From assembly GCA_024196135.1 (NCBI GenBank), contig JAMQCK010000024.1, forward strand, positions 62,001 to 126,000: DNA of 64,000 nt, read 5' to 3'. A program made the position numbers and the translations under genes. Below, piece after piece: positions 21,160 to 33,772 of this stretch. The notes under the pieces were generated by a model that saw only the letters and a program-made list of their open reading frames with translations, searched no databases and had not been told where the DNA came from. This DNA comes from Pleurotus ostreatus/Saccharomyces cerevisiae fusant. Its lineage: Eukaryota > Opisthokonta. How positions within the stretch are numbered: position 1 is the stretch's first letter; every line of letters begins with the position of its first letter.

Positions 21160-22797
21160 CTATGATGACAAGAAGCCCTTGATCGCGCCCCCGACGTTCT
21201 GCACGTCCAGGAGGAATGTGTCGTGACCCCAGACGCCGCCGAGCTCGTAGTAGCTCACCCACTCGTTGCCCGCCATCCGGAGCGCATCAGCCATCTCGCG
21301 CTGCTGCTCAACGGTGAAGAGGATGTCGCTCTGCACGCCGAGGATGAGCGTCGGCGTGTTGGCGAGCGGCGCCATGCCCGCTGCGAGATCCTCGAGGTGC
21401 TGCGGCGGGTTGGGCGGTGGCGGGTGCGACTTCGAGTGCGAGGTCTTATGCGGCACGTCCTGCGCGGCAATGTCCGGGTTGACATGCTCGGGCGACGTGG
21501 CGGGCGGCGGGGGCACCATGTTCAGCTCCTCCAGCGTGGACTGGGTTAGGTCGAACAGGTCCATCGCCTTCGAAACGTAGATGAGCGAGTTCGCGTCGTA
21601 CTTGAGGCAGAACTGCTCGCCCTGGTGGTCGAGGTAGGTTTCGATGAGGAAGTCGGGGCAGAGCGCAGGCTTCCGCGGCTGGCCTGGCTCGGGAGGGCTG
21701 GCGAAGGGCTGGTTGGGGGGCGTCGGGCGCACTTTGCGTCCGAAGCGAAGGTCCCACTCAGGGCCTGAGCGGTACGTAATTGTGGCAATTTCTGAAAGAA
21801 GGGTCAGCGTTCGCCTTCTCGAAGCCTGAAGCAAAGTACTCACGGCGTGCGAGCTTCATGCCAGCGTGTGGGGGGAGACGGTCGTAGTAGAAGCCGTTGT
21901 TCCAGTTGGGATCGGCCATGAGAACTGGGCGTGTGTCAGGGGCTGCTACGTCGTTGCGAGAAAACGTTACTCACCACTTCGCTGGGCGAAGCGCATCGCG
22001 ATAGCAGATGGACTGCTCCTGGCAGTACCGCTGATGCTGATGACCTTGCCCACGCGCTCGGGGTGAAGCCAGGCGGCGGCGAGTGACTGCATGCCACCCA
22101 TCGAGCAGCCCACGCTAGCGTAGAGCTTGTCGATGCCAAGATGGTCCAGTAGGTGGTACTGCGCGCGAAGCATGTCGAAGATGGTGATCACGGGGAATCG
22201 TGTGCCGTAGTGCTGCCCGGTCGACGGCTCGATCGATGAGGGGCCCGTCGATCCATAGCATCCACCAAGCACATTCGTGCAAATGATGAAGTACTGGTTC
22301 GTGTCGAGCGCCTTCCGCGGCCCGATGAACTTTTCCCACCAACCTGGTGTTGGGTTCATGGGCGTTGATGCGGCGTGCGAGGAGGCAGAGAGGCCGGTGT
22401 GGAGAAGGATAACGTTGTCCTTGTTCGGGGAGAGCGTCCCCCACGTCTCGTACGCGATGTCGAACTGAGGGAGCTCCTCGCCGTAGGTGAGCTTCATCGG
22501 CGATTTGTGGTGATAGGTGTGGTAGGACGTAGGGCTGGGGCGGGAGTATGCTGGCTCAGGACCGGATTCAGTACCGGGAGCCTCGCGCGGCTGGCTATGG
22601 GATGAGGGGAGCGCTACCGACGTCGCCATGAGCCGATCTGAGCGAGTTTTGTGCGCCTCGACGCAGGGAAAAAACGGCTTGTTGGGGGATTTGGGTGGGG
22701 CCGCGACAGAGGTCGAAGTGTGGAGGGGGCGCGGGGCGGGCGCGCGCCTCGGTGCGCGCGACGCCGCTGCTCTGGGAATGCGCTTGATGGCCTGCAT
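21160..22797 (-). CDS. Serine O-acetyltransferase of the homoserine-acetyltransferase fold (CysA/Cys2 type), mitochondrial
   Basis: An alpha/beta-hydrolase acetyltransferase. Three exons (22797-21975, 21924-21844, 21791-21160) give 511 residues. The catalytic Ser lies in [10 protein letters not shown], the Asp in [12 protein letters not shown], and the His in [10 protein letters not shown]. The sequence [16 protein letters not shown]...WWEKFIGP and the [23 protein letters not shown] block follow fungal CysA/Cys2 serine acetyltransferases more closely than the methionine-pathway enzyme Met2, which has CHALTGSA at the first site. The N-terminus ([20 protein letters not shown]) is Arg/Ala-rich without acids, typical of mitochondrial import; fission-yeast Cys2 is mitochondrial. 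The likely role is O-acetyl-serine for cysteine synthesis. Met2-type homoserine acetylation is the alternative. A GGTCACGTGC element lies 132 bases upstream. Confidence 0.85.
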
Positions 22798-23247
22798 GAT
22801 GTGGACGGCGACGAGGAGGGCAAAGTGCCGGCTGCCGTCGCCATTTTGTGTTTATAAGACGCCTGAGTCGCACCAATGAGCCGAAATTGCGTGCTTTGAG
22901 CGCCATGACGATGGCGTCTGCCAGGCGCGGTCACGTGCAGATACCTCCAGCATTTCCGAATTCGGGAACCAAATAGCTCGCGCGCGACTTCTTGCCTCTG
23001 CGGCGTACCTGATCTCTCCCAGCCCGCACTCGACGCGCCGCTTTTGGTACAATACCATCCGTCGATTAGGAAGCAGGTATATTAGATACATCGTAAGTGA
23101 GTGGTCCGCCATAAATACGCGAAGATGAGGTCGTAGTCTGTCCAGAAAACACGTTGCCGCGCGAATGCCATGTCCATCGATACCGTGAGGAATATGCCTA
23201 TACATACGGAGGGCGGCGGGGAGTTACATGAGTCTTCCATCCGGCCT
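22798..23247. other. Serine acetyltransferase promoter and membrane-protein 3' flank
   Basis: 450 bases between two minus-strand genes. Apart from the E-box at 22929-22938 nothing specific was recognised. Confidence 0.45.
22929..22938. promoter_or_regulatory. GGTCACGTGC E-box upstream of serine acetyltransferase
   Basis: TCACGTG is the core bound by Cbf1-type bHLH factors at sulphur-metabolism genes in yeast. Here it stands 132 bases before a cysteine-pathway gene. The same 10-mer (reverse orientation) occurs at 52430-52439. The link to sulphur control is inference. Confidence 0.45.
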
Positions 23248-25255
23248 CTACCGTGTATTCGGAATCGGACGTGGTTCGCCTGCCCAGGCGGGGTTATAGC
23301 CTGGAGGCAGCACCTCCGGCTCTTCCGCGGGTTGCAGCGCGAGCGGACCCGCGTCTACCTCCTGCCGCGGGGCCGGAGATACGCGCGACTCTGGCGTGCG
23401 TCGGCCTTTCACCATGGTGGCGTCAGACCCGGACGAGCTGGAGGCAGTGGGCGCGCTGAGCAGGTCGCCCGAGTTTGATCTTGAGCGCGATGCCTCTGTG
23501 TTGACTTCGCTGCCGCGGAAGGACGGTAACTTGGAGGGTGGGATGTTGCCGTTGTGCATGGACGAATTGCCGCCCGCCGCAGCGCTCGCAGAGCTGGCCA
23601 TGTACAAGGAGGCGGGATTGAACTCTGAGGATGCAGGCGTCGGGATAGCTTCGTAGGGGGAGATAGTGACTGCGTGGATGGGCATGTGAGTTGCTTGCCA
23701 AGCAGCGTGAGCATTGAACGAATCAGAGGCTGTTGACTCACAGAAACCGTTCTGGTGCATGCCGTAGCCTGGCGCATCCATGTCAAAGCTGCCGCTCATA
23801 CGTTTACTTCTGGTGGTCGTTATCGTTAGCACATCGCTCGAATGGCAAGGAGGGCACGGGGACGCTATGCCGGCAGGCCCAAGTGCTAGGAAGATGGCAA
23901 TTCGGAATTGGTGGTATACATACCTTCGCCTCCGCCATAAGAGCACCGTGACTATCGCTAGGAGCACAGCGATTACCGCCCCCACCTGCTCTCCATCAGA
24001 ATGGCGACTTCAACACCCACGGACGGACTCACCGCTATGCCAGCGATAGCGCCTGTCGATATTGATGAAGAGCTGCAAATGATGAGCGCCTGACAGCGTT
24101 GGTCATTGGCCGTACGTACTCCTTCGGTATAGCATCTATAAGGACGATCTACGACCAATGAGGTTCATCCAGGCGTCCGTCAAGGGAAGCTCACCTGATG
24201 AAGGTCCATGTACAAGTCCTGATCCAGGTTTTTCATAGTAATTTGGTAGCTTTGGTCTCTGTCCAGTCCTGATTCGAAGAACAAGATGCTGACAGCCCAG
24301 GTCAGTAACTTCCACGATCGCCCTCCTCCGCATCACACACCTATCATAGGCGAACCATAGCGAAGACGCATTGAAGGTGCGCGTCTCATCTGATGCGCCC
24401 ACCGAAGGGCTGATCGACACACTGTATTGGCCGTGGTCATAGTTCATCGTCCCCAACAACTGAATGATGGTTCTTTCGGGTGTAACATGTGAGTGTTTCG
24501 CAGCGATCTCTAACGCAGGCCACTTACGCGCTCGTAAACGTGAAGGAAATCGTGCCCAAGCCGCTGGTGTCCAGTCGTGGGTAACCCGCCGCATCGTGAT
24601 CGGTGTTGAACGTCGCGCCCGATGTTGAAAAGAACGGATTTTTGTCTGTGTGGTAGCCTCCTTGCGAGACCTCGACGGTGTCGATGTTAGTGCTGTTGAA
24701 GAAGGCGCTTTGGAAGAAGTTTGAGCAAGGGGTAGGATCGAGGGCCTCGTTCGGACGCACTTATTTTCTCCAAGACCCAACACGACGTCCGCGGACTGGA
24801 TTTCTACTGGCTTGCCTCCTGACACGGTGAGGGTCTTTGTGATCGCAGTCAGCTTAGCCCTCCGTTCTTATCGGACGCAGACGCACCAAGGTATGCTTGC
24901 CATAGTCAAGGCCACTGTACGCAGCGAGCGTATTGGAACCACTGGGGGACCCATCCTGCTCGTCCCCATCGTCCAGCTTCGTCTTGTACGTCCCCGCATC
25001 CGCCGTCCCATACAACGTGCACGCAGACCCGTAGAACTCGATGGTCGCGCTCGCGCCCGATGAAGTGCTCGCGTGGTGGCTCTGTCCGTGGCCCAGGTTG
25101 TTCGCGGTGTGCGTGAGGTCGTAGGACGAGTCGGGTGAGTCCTGATAAAACACCTTCCACCCATCGTCCGTGCTGTTGCTCATGTACGGGGAGAACTGGA
25201 AGACGGGGGACTGGTCGACGATGCTGAGCGTGTGCGTCGTCTGGGGGGCGGACAT
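23248..25255 (-). CDS. Single-pass membrane protein with galactose-binding-like ectodomain repeats and LPPGY tail
   Basis: This matches a class of Agaricomycete membrane proteins without known function. The extracellular part has beta-rich modules typical of the class: ASATIEFYGSACTLYGTADA (about 25030), the GTISFTFTSA segment (about 24545) and the ILFFESGLDRDQSYQITMKN strand pair (about 24270). A short Ser/Gly linker and one membrane helix follow (GAVIAVLLAIVTVLLWRRRR, about 23985-23930). The cytosolic tail is Ser-rich and ends LPPGYNPAW, a PPxY-like motif that could meet WW-domain ubiquitin ligases. About nine exons were followed by donor, acceptor and frame. I prefer the ATG at 25255; the frame is open to an ATG at 25306, and neither start gives a clear signal peptide. 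Confidence 0.72.
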
Positions 25256-25562
25256 GGTGGCGGCGGCGCGCAGCGGCGGGCGGGAGGCCGTGGAGGTAGA
25301 AAACACGATGTGCGCACGCGGGGAGATGGGGGGCTCGAGGCGCGAGCGCCCAGACAGTGATCTGAGTGGGGCGGCCGTGGACTAAATCACTTTTGTAACG
25401 TCACCATTATCACGGAGTGCAGGGTCGGGGGGTCTTCGTCTCCCGCCCGTCGATTAATGGCCGTGTTGAGAGCGGTATGAAGTAACGTGCTCCGTCCGCT
25501 CTTCGGCCTGGTCAATGGGGGCTGGTAAGCACATCTATAGCAAGCTCTAGTACGAACAAAGC

Positions 25563-25925
25563 CTATATACGAGCCAACAGCTTAGGTGCGTTAGCAGGAC
25601 AAGCAGCGAGGGACGGACCTGGGACGCCCTTTTGAGGCGTTTCAGGAGACTGTGCCACCGAGCTAGTGGTGGTGATATCGCTCCATAACTGTGCTGTCAG
25701 AGGGATTTTCGGGGGTCCCGTTTGTTTTTGAAGTTTGCCGGCCGACAAGCGCGTCTGTTCGATGCGATCCCAAAGGCAATGGTCGTGAAGGTGTTACAGA
25801 TCTGTGGGTCCAAATGCCGACGCGACGCGTGACTCACCTTCTTCCGTGATTTTGTGGCGAATCTTCCCACGCTATTCCTTGCGCCGGATGCCGAGTTAGA
25901 CGCGAGCTTACTACCCAACTTCATC
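25563..25925 (-). CDS. Possible small basic protein (tentative two-exon model)
   Basis: Starting at 25925 (MKLGSKLASNSASGARNSVG), a GTGAGT donor near 25840 can join the acceptor before TRLSAGKLQKQTGPPK. This gives about 92 residues that end LLARI. The N-terminal half is basic and Ser-rich. It lies divergently about 100 bases from the synaptojanin gene. No family was recognised and the spacing could be chance, so this is a weak call. Confidence 0.28.
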
Positions 25926-26027
25926 ACTGCACACTCTTCAGAAAGACTCAGCATCACGACGAGATAAATCAGCAAGGCTAGACAACTTTTGGCCTCTCTT
26001 TTTGCCTTTCGCAGGCGCAAGCCCATC

Positions 26028-29000
26028 ATGCACCTTTACCTCACGAACAATCCACGGACGCTCCTGCTCGTCACCGCTTCGCAAGAGGAAATCATAGGAA
26101 GGCCTCGACGCGCTCTCATATTCCGCGCGAAGCCCGACGATCCGACCCAAGCCATAGTCGAATTCTTACCAAAGGATCAAGTCGACCTTAGCAATGCTGT
26201 ACGGCTCACGACGCGCGGCGTCAAAGGCTGTCTTGGGCTCATATCCATTGAGAATGGTGCGCAACCATCGCATACACGAGATCCTTGCGCTCAACGAGCT
26301 CAGATCTCTTTCTCTCTGTCGTAACGAGCGCGACTGAGATTGGTAACACGCGCCCATCTGCCTCTTCGCCCGAAGCAGTCGCGCGTATACACGAAGTCCG
26401 CTTTTACAGCCTCATCTCCTCCGCATGGGACGACCAGCCTCTCAACTCCGATCAACTACCCGACCCTGACATCGAGCGATACTCGCAACAGAACGCGGCT
26501 GTCTTTCAACACCCTTGCCTCCCCCTCACAAAGATCTTGTCGTCTGGCTCGTTCTACTATGCTCACGATACCCATTGGGACCTCTCTTCGCGTCTGTACA
26601 AGCGGCTGGCTCGTGGCCGCGACCCATCCCTGAACGACATGTCCAATTTCGACGAGCGCTTTGTCTGGAACGAGTACATCATACGCAGCTTGCTTGACTT
26701 CAGAGACCGACTGGATGCGCAGGAACGAGATGAGTTTGATCAGTGCCAATTTATAGTGCGTCGTCATCTATGACTGGAGTCTTCATCTTGACAGCCGCGT
26801 CGTCAGATCCTAGCCATCCAAGGCTATGTAGGCGCCTTTACGATGGCGCTACCTGCTCCTCCCACGAATGGTGCCCCTACTATAGCTACCTTATCCTTGA
26901 TCTCGCGACTGAGCTGGAAGCGCGCCGGCACCCGTTTCAATACGCGCGGCGTCGACGATGACGGCAACTGCGCAAACTTCGTCGAGGTGCGGCTCCTCTC
27001 CTGCCGCACCATACCCGATCACTGAGGCCACCCTTAGACCGAAGTCATCTTCTCTACTGACCAGCACTGTGTTAGCTACGTACAAGTCCGCGGCAGCGTA
27101 CCGCGTATGTACCTTTCACCTTTGAATATAATGCGCATTGTCCTCAACCGATGTGTGAACCCACAGTCTTCTGGGAACAGCAAGGGCTCCAGACGTTCGG
27201 CCAGCGCATCCAGATTACGAGACCGAATGCGAGCCAGCCGGCGTTCGATCGGCATATCCAGCAGCTGGTTGAGGAGTATAATGGGACGGTGCATGCGATT
27301 AATCTGCTGGGGACGAAGGAGAATGAGGCGATTTTGACGGCGGCGTATGTTCGACATGTGCAGGCTGCGCGCAATGGGTTGGGCGATGTCCTCCGTATCA
27401 CGAATTACGACTTCCATAATGCGGTAAGGATAGGTGGACATGACAGTGTCGTTCGCGATCTACGGTGAGTGCTTTCACGTCGTCAGGGCATGCGGGTCTG
27501 ACCATGGTATGCAGTCGACTGGAAAGCATCACCGACGATGTCGACGGCTTTGGCTTTACAATGTGCGACGCGAGCCTCGACGAAATTGTCACCGAGCAGA
27601 AGGGCATCTTCCGCACCAACTGCCTGGACTGGTATGTGGCAACCCATTTTCAATAACCTCTGCCCCCTCACCACCTCTTCGTCCAATTCGCCTCTAGCCT
27701 CGACCGCACGAACTTCGTTCAAGATATCATGTCCCGGACAACCCTCGAGCAATACCTCAAGCTCGTGCGCCGCGAATGGTGTTACGCTAATTCATTGTGG
27801 TCCTACCACCGCGAGCTCTGGGCGGAGAACGGGGACGCGCTGTCGAAGATCTACGCCGGCACGGGCGCGCTGAACACGAGCTTCACGCGGAGTGGGAAGC
27901 GGACGCTGGCTGGTGAGGTCGAAGCACGGGTCGTTGAGTGGATATGTGAGAGCTAAGCGGGCGTTCAGGTGTGCTATCGGACGCGACGAAGAGCGTGTCG
28001 CGCGCGTACATCAACAACTTCCAGGATAAGGCGAAGCAAGTTGCCATAGACATGTTCTTGGTGCGTTGTGATGTTTTGCCTTCGCAATAGAGATACTAAC
28101 GCGCGAACAGGGTAACATGAGCCACCAAAAGCAAGTTGTGATTTTCGATCCCATCCATGACTCTGTGCGCGCAGCTTTGGAGGCAAGGTGAGCAGGTGAC
28201 GGTAGCTTTGAATAGAATCACGTCTGACGCTTGCAGACTACCCGAGTATTCTTCTACAAGACATTGCACCATCTTCGCTGGCACTTGGAACGTCAATGGC
28301 CGCGTGAGTGACAATGAACCGTCCTCGTGCGTGTGAAAAATAACCTCCTGTCCAGCCCCCTTCAGAATCGTTGCTACCGTGGCTTTTCCCCAGACCGAGT
28401 ACGTACACACGCGCTTCGCTTAGATTCATGACGCTAACGCATTGAGCAGACTTCGAGGAGCCGGATATCTTTGCTATTGGCTTTCAAGAAATTGTGCCCC
28501 TCACCGCACAACAGATCCTGCAGACGGATCCAGACAAGAGGTTTGTATACCCCGCTGCTATTGGTGAGATGGATAGTCCACTAATACTCTGACAGGCGCG
28601 TCTGGGAGGCAAGTCTGCTGGAAGCGCTCGATCGCAGACCAAATAAGAAGAGCAACTATGTTTTGTTGAGGTCCGAGCAGGTGCGTGACGAATATGCAAT
28701 CGCGAAACGCATACTGATTTCTTCAGCTTGTTGGCACTGCGCTTCTCGTCCTTGTCAAGGCAGAGCTCACTGCGATAATACGCGGCGTAGAGGCAGCAAC
28801 GCGAAAGGTAAGCTTATTCAGTCCCTCGTCGAATTCCCTGATATAATTCATCTGCTATCTCAGACCGGCCTCCGCGGCATGTCTGGCAACAAGGGCGCCG
28901 TAGCCATCCGCCTCGCGTACCACGACACCGACTTCTGCTTTGTGACTGCACATTTGGCAGCAGGGCACTCGAATGTCGATGAGCGTAATGCGGACTACCA

Positions 29001-30106
29001 CACCATCACTAGTGGCTTGCACTTCCAGAAGGGCAAAAATATTGGAAGCCATCAGTACGATATTGTTCCCGGAGCTGTGAAGAGTATTGACGGATTCCTA
29101 GAAACATTGTCTGGCTCGCGGACACGAACTACCGAATCGACCTGGACAACGAGACAGTGCGCTCCTTCGCAGAGCACGATGACTACGATGCATTGCTCGC
29201 TGGCGATCAGGTTCGCGTCGTGCATTGTTCCCATGTTCCACTCGCTAATTCCCCTTCCCACCTTTCCAGCTCAAGCAAATGATGGACGAGAATCAAGTCT
29301 TCGCCGGCTACCAAGAGGGCCCGCTCCTCTTTCGGCCGACATACCGCTACGATCTCGGTACCGACACCTACGACACGAGCGAGAAGATGCGTATACCTGC
29401 GTGGACGGATCGTATCCTGTACAGGGGTGACGCGCTCAACCTGCAAGCGTACTCACGCGCTGAGCTGAGGGGGTCGGACCATAAGCCTGGTGAGTGCATT
29501 TTCGCAGCGAGCCTGTTGTCGCTTTGGGGGACTGATGAACGGGTTTGCAGTTTATGCAGTTTTCGGCGCAGACGTGCGCATCATCGACCCTGTGAAGCGT
29601 GCTGCGCTCTCGCAGCTTTTGCTGCAGAGTGTTACAAGCACGGCGCCTGGAGAGAAGCTCGATGAGAAGCTGGCGAAGCTCGTGCTGCCGTCGGACATCG
29701 CACACGATCGTGAGTGGCCACCATTTCTTGTAGTAGCGTCGATCACTAACAACGATTTTCAGTACCACCACCAAGTACTGATGATTCGGCGTGGTGGAAT
29801 ACGCCAGGTAAGCTCGCCCTGCTTACCGTCGAATGCTTTACTGACCCGATCATTGCCTCCTTCCTAGACTGTCCCCACGGCATCATCCCCCTCTCCGACT
29901 TCCCGCCACCCATGGACCCCGACAACGCCCAGTCGCGAGTCAACCCCTTCGAGTCCGAGAACTCTTCGCTCTCCGAGTCGCCCTCAACGTCGGATGAGGA
30001 ACTGTACACGAACGCGATGTCGTTGCCGACGCCGATGGCACCCTCCCCCGCGCCTACACGGAGGCCTGCGCCGCCACCCCCGGTGCGGAATACATCAGCA
30101 GCATAG
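26028..30106 (+). CDS. Synaptojanin-type phosphoinositide phosphatase (Sac1 plus inositol 5-phosphatase)
   Basis: Homologue of yeast Inp51/Inp52/Inp53, which strip phosphates from PI(4,5)P2 during endocytosis and Golgi-endosome traffic. The Sac1 part starts at 26028 ([18 protein letters not shown]) and contains [16 protein letters not shown] and [18 protein letters not shown] motifs. The catalytic CX5R motif NCLDCLDRTN spans a splice at 27632-27698. The 5-phosphatase part begins [10 protein letters not shown] (about 28290). It continues [57 protein letters not shown] and LRGSDHKP (about 29480), all the expected catalytic blocks. The tail is Pro/Ser-rich with one NPF tripeptide (VNPFESENS, about 29940), which in this family binds EH-domain endocytic proteins. 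About 15 exons; no lesion seen. Which of the yeast paralogues it matches best cannot be decided here. Confidence 0.92.
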
Positions 30107-30277
30107 GCATCGCCAACGAGGCTACGACGACTGCGATTATAGACAGTGTCCCGCACGATAGAACACGTAGTCGGTGGTCAGAGATGTATTAGGTCGTCCA
30201 CAGCATACAGTAGACGACCAGCAAGAAGTATATACGAGCATCGGATACTACTAGTCCATACAACAACGGGCCTGCGC

Positions 30278-32089
30278 TTAGATGAGACCCTGCTTCTTCA
30301 GGTCCTCGTACGTCTTGCGGTTGTAGACGTTGCCCTCATCGTCCTCGAGCTCCTCCATGGTCTCCTGCTCGAAGATCTCGTGCCGACCCTCGGCCTTGAG
30401 CTTTTCGGCGACTGCAAGATGGTTGTTATAGAAAGAAAGGAGAGCAAGCGGAGGGAAGACTCACGCGATAGCGCATCCTCAATCCGGGTGATCTCGTGGA
30501 AGTGCTTTGTGTTTGGCAAGCCCAGTGCGCGCATGCCAAAGGCGTGTCGTGACTCTTGGAAGTGACGGTCGAAGTTTTTCCTATAGTATTCGTCAGCGGC
30601 CTGCCCATGGATATCGAGGATAACGGGGCTCACCTCCCATAGTACACCTGGTCCGAGCAAATCTCACACCGATACTCCACCCCCAACCCATGCAGCTTGT
30701 ACAACCAATACGGGATCGGCTTCCCATCCCACCCAAGCGGCAACTTCAACGGGTTATATATCCTCTCCTCCTCCTCTTCCTCCCCACCCTCCTCATCGTC
30801 CTCACCCTTCTTCCCCCCATTCGCCACAGGTGGCGGTGGCGCGCGCTTCCGCTGCTGCTGCTCCAGCAATTCCTGCTCGCGCTCGTTCGCCGTGAGCGAG
30901 AACCGGCGCTCCACATTCGACTTCGTGTCCTCGAGCACGGGGAGGAGTGTCTTCAGGAGGTCGGTCGTGAGGTAGGTGTGCTGTGCGCAGGAGCGCTGGC
31001 GTTGAGTGGCACCGGAGGAGTGGTGCGGCTTGGCGGCGTCGCCGTTAGACTTGCCGTTGGGCTCGGAGGAGGGTGCGTCGCCGGAGGCAAGCTTAGCGGC
31101 GGCCTTGACGTGCTTCTTAGAGGTGAGATGCGCGTCGTAGACGGTTTGCTTGGAGTACATTTTCTGGCCTGAAGGGATGATGAGGATATATTGCAGATGG
31201 ATAAAGATGTACTTACATGCTGCACACCAGATACCGTCCCCGTTGGCGACATTCTTCGGCTCTTCCCTCCACTCAGCAAAGCCACCCTCTTCCCATTGCT
31301 TGTCGAACTCCTCTTGCGCAGTGCGCAGTTGAGTGTCGAGGTCGCGTAAAGGCTGTGTTCGCTGCACAAATGATACCAAGTACGAGTAGAGGTCTTTGAT
31401 GTAGCTATGAAGTGTGAGTAAAAGGGAGGGGAACATGCGCCGAAGCTTACTTCTCGTAATCCTTTGAAAGACGCGTCTCCTTAGGTATATTTTGGTGTAT
31501 GAGACCGTTTGGTGCCGCAAGAAGTATGTCGAGGTACTGGAGGTAGCCGGGGCGCTTCCCTATGTTTTTGAGGTTGGTGTAGGCGACATGGTGCGCGTAC
31601 AGATCGACGTATTTGCCATAGGATTCCTCGCCAGAGAAGAGCAATGAGATGGCTGTGAGGCATCAGGACATGTACTTGCAGAAGTGCAGAGCACGCACGA
31701 TCTTCTTCCTCGTACTCCTCGTCTTCCTGACCCGGCTCATCGAGGAATGCCGCAATTTCCAGGTCAAGACCACCTGGAGCAGAATCAGGGTACTTGGCGT
31801 GGTACTCCTGGATCTTGACCAACCGCGAGTAGAATTCGGTAAGGTCGTCCGGTCTTGACGCGGATGAGATGCGGTCAGCCTCTGCCTTAATAGTGTCCTT
31901 GTCCTGATATAATGTGTTCAACGTCGTCGCCTTGGATGATATGCGGTCCAATATTTGCGAGGCCTTGTGCTCGGTCTGCAGCTTCCCCTCGTGCGTCGGC
32001 TGGTTCCTGGAGAGCAGCGTATAAAGTGCGCGCTCGTATCTCTCGACCTCCTCGTGCGTCTGGCGCTGCACCTCGAATATGGAGTCCAT
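30278..32089 (-). CDS. PRP9: Splicing factor 3a subunit 3 (SF3A3/SAP61/Prp9)
   Basis: Part of the SF3a complex that joins the U2 snRNP to form the 17S particle before branch-site recognition. The ATG at 32089 gives [20 protein letters not shown]. Further landmarks are the acidic [15 protein letters not shown] stretch, the [16 protein letters not shown] block, YLDILL, a first C2H2 finger [19 protein letters not shown]4-H (about 31270-31130), the [20 protein letters not shown] motif, and the C-terminal matrin-type finger [21 protein letters not shown] with [10 protein letters not shown]. It ends DLKKQGLI at 30278. Several exons; every family block is present. Divergent from the eIF4A-III gene with only 120 bases between starts. 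Confidence 0.95.
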
Positions 32090-32209
32090 TGTGGAGGACT
32101 TGTTGAACGCGAAGAACAAGGAACGGTGCTGGTCTAAGCGGCGCCGGGCGGGGTGCCGAGAAAGGAAGGGTTCAAACTTCGTCAGCGCCTTTCCCTTCTA
32201 CTCGACGAA

Positions 32210-33772
32210 ATGGCAGGCATCAACGCAAACGACGACGTGCGCGACCTCTCCTGCTCCCCAAACATATGTACTGACCTCCCTTGCCCAGAAACTCGTGTTC
32301 GAGTCATCAGAGGCGGTCAATGTCGTCTCGACATTCGACGATCTCAACCTGAAGGAGGACCTCCTGCGCGGAATTTACGCGTACAGTACGTGGCATATAT
32401 CCTCCTCCGAGCCCAGAAACTCATTCCCCTCGCTCAGACTTTGAAAAGCCTTCCGCCATCCAGCAGCGCGCCATTCTCCCCATCACCCAGGGCCGCGATG
32501 TCATTGCCCAAGCCCAGTCTGGTACCGGTAAAACCGCGACCTTCTCGATTTCCATCTTGCAATCCATCGACGTCACCGTGCGCGAGACGCAGGCGCTCGT
32601 TCTCTCCCCCACCCGCGAACTCGCGACGCAGATCCAATCCGTCGTCCTTGCGCTCGGCGACTACATGAACGTGCAGTGTCACGCGTGCATTGGCGGTACT
32701 TCCGTGGGCGAGGACATCCGCAAGCTCGAATACGGCCAGCACGTCGTGTCCGGCACGCCTGGGCGCGTCTTCGACATGATTCGCAGGAGAAGTCTCCGCA
32801 CACGGAACATCAAGATGTTGGTCCTGGACGAGGCGGATGAGCTGCTGAACAAGGGCTTTAAGGACCAGATTTACGATGTGTACCGCTATCTCCCTCCCGC
32901 CACCCAGGTCGTCCTCCTTAGCGCCACTCTGCCTTACGATGTGCTGGAGATGACGCAGAAGTTCATGACCGACCCCATACGCATTCTCGTCAAGCGTGAC
33001 GAGTTGACGCTGGAAGGCATCAAGCAGTTCTTCGTCGCCGTAGAGAAAGAGGACTGGAAGTTCGACACCCTCTGCGACTTGTACGACACCCTCACCATCA
33101 CGCAAGCCGTCATCTTCTGCAACACCAGGCGAAAGGTGCGTAGCTTGCCGGAGACCATGGACGTGACTAAATAACGCCCTCAGGTGGACTGGCTAACGGA
33201 GAAGATGAGGCAGTCCAACTTTACTGTCTCCTCGATGCACGGAGAGATGGTGCAGAAGGAGCGCGATGCTATCATGGCCGAGTTCCGCGCGGGCACTTCG
33301 TGAGTTTCGCCGTCCGCTATACTTTACATCTGCTCATGGCATCTCCGCTAGTCGCGTCTTGATAACAACGGACGTCTGGGCCCGTGGCATCGACGTGCAG
33401 CAAGTGTCGTTGGTTATCAACTACGACCTTCCTGCGTAAGTCCTCAATTTACATCTTACCCAGTATCGTCCTGATTATATCTGCCTACAGAAACCGTGAA
33501 AACTACATCCACCGTATTGGTCGCTCTGGCCGCTTCGGACGGAAAGGTGTTGCTATCAACGTAAGTTGGACTTCTTTGGACTTGCACTGACCCTCGAGTA
33601 CTCATCTAACCGCCACTTTCAGTTCGTCACCGTTGACGACGTCCGCATCCTCCGCGATATCGAACAGTTCTACAGCACCCAGATTGTGAGCCTTAGTCTC
33701 ATTAGTGACCAGCCCTCGCTCACGAACTGCTAACAGGACGAAATGCCCGTGAATGCCGCTGAGCTCATCTAA
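32210..33772 (+). CDS. FAL1: DEAD-box RNA helicase eIF4A-III (Fal1)
   Basis: Core of the exon junction complex in most eukaryotes, and 40S ribosome assembly factor in yeast. Eight exons (32210-32236, 32289-32385, 32438-33135, 33184-33299, 33352-33435, 33491-33560, 33623-33685, 33737-33772) give exactly 396 residues, within the family range. All helicase motifs are present: [24 protein letters not shown] (as [12 protein letters not shown]), [12 protein letters not shown] and [13 protein letters not shown]. The stretch [21 protein letters not shown] is typical of eIF4A-III and distinguishes it from eIF4A1. First exon only 27 bases. Shares a 120-base bidirectional promoter with SF3A3. Confidence 0.96.

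Noticed and set aside
32434..33105. Open frame opposite the eIF4A-III gene
   Set aside because: Shadow of the conserved helicase exon, with composition biased to Asp/His/Val as expected for antisense.
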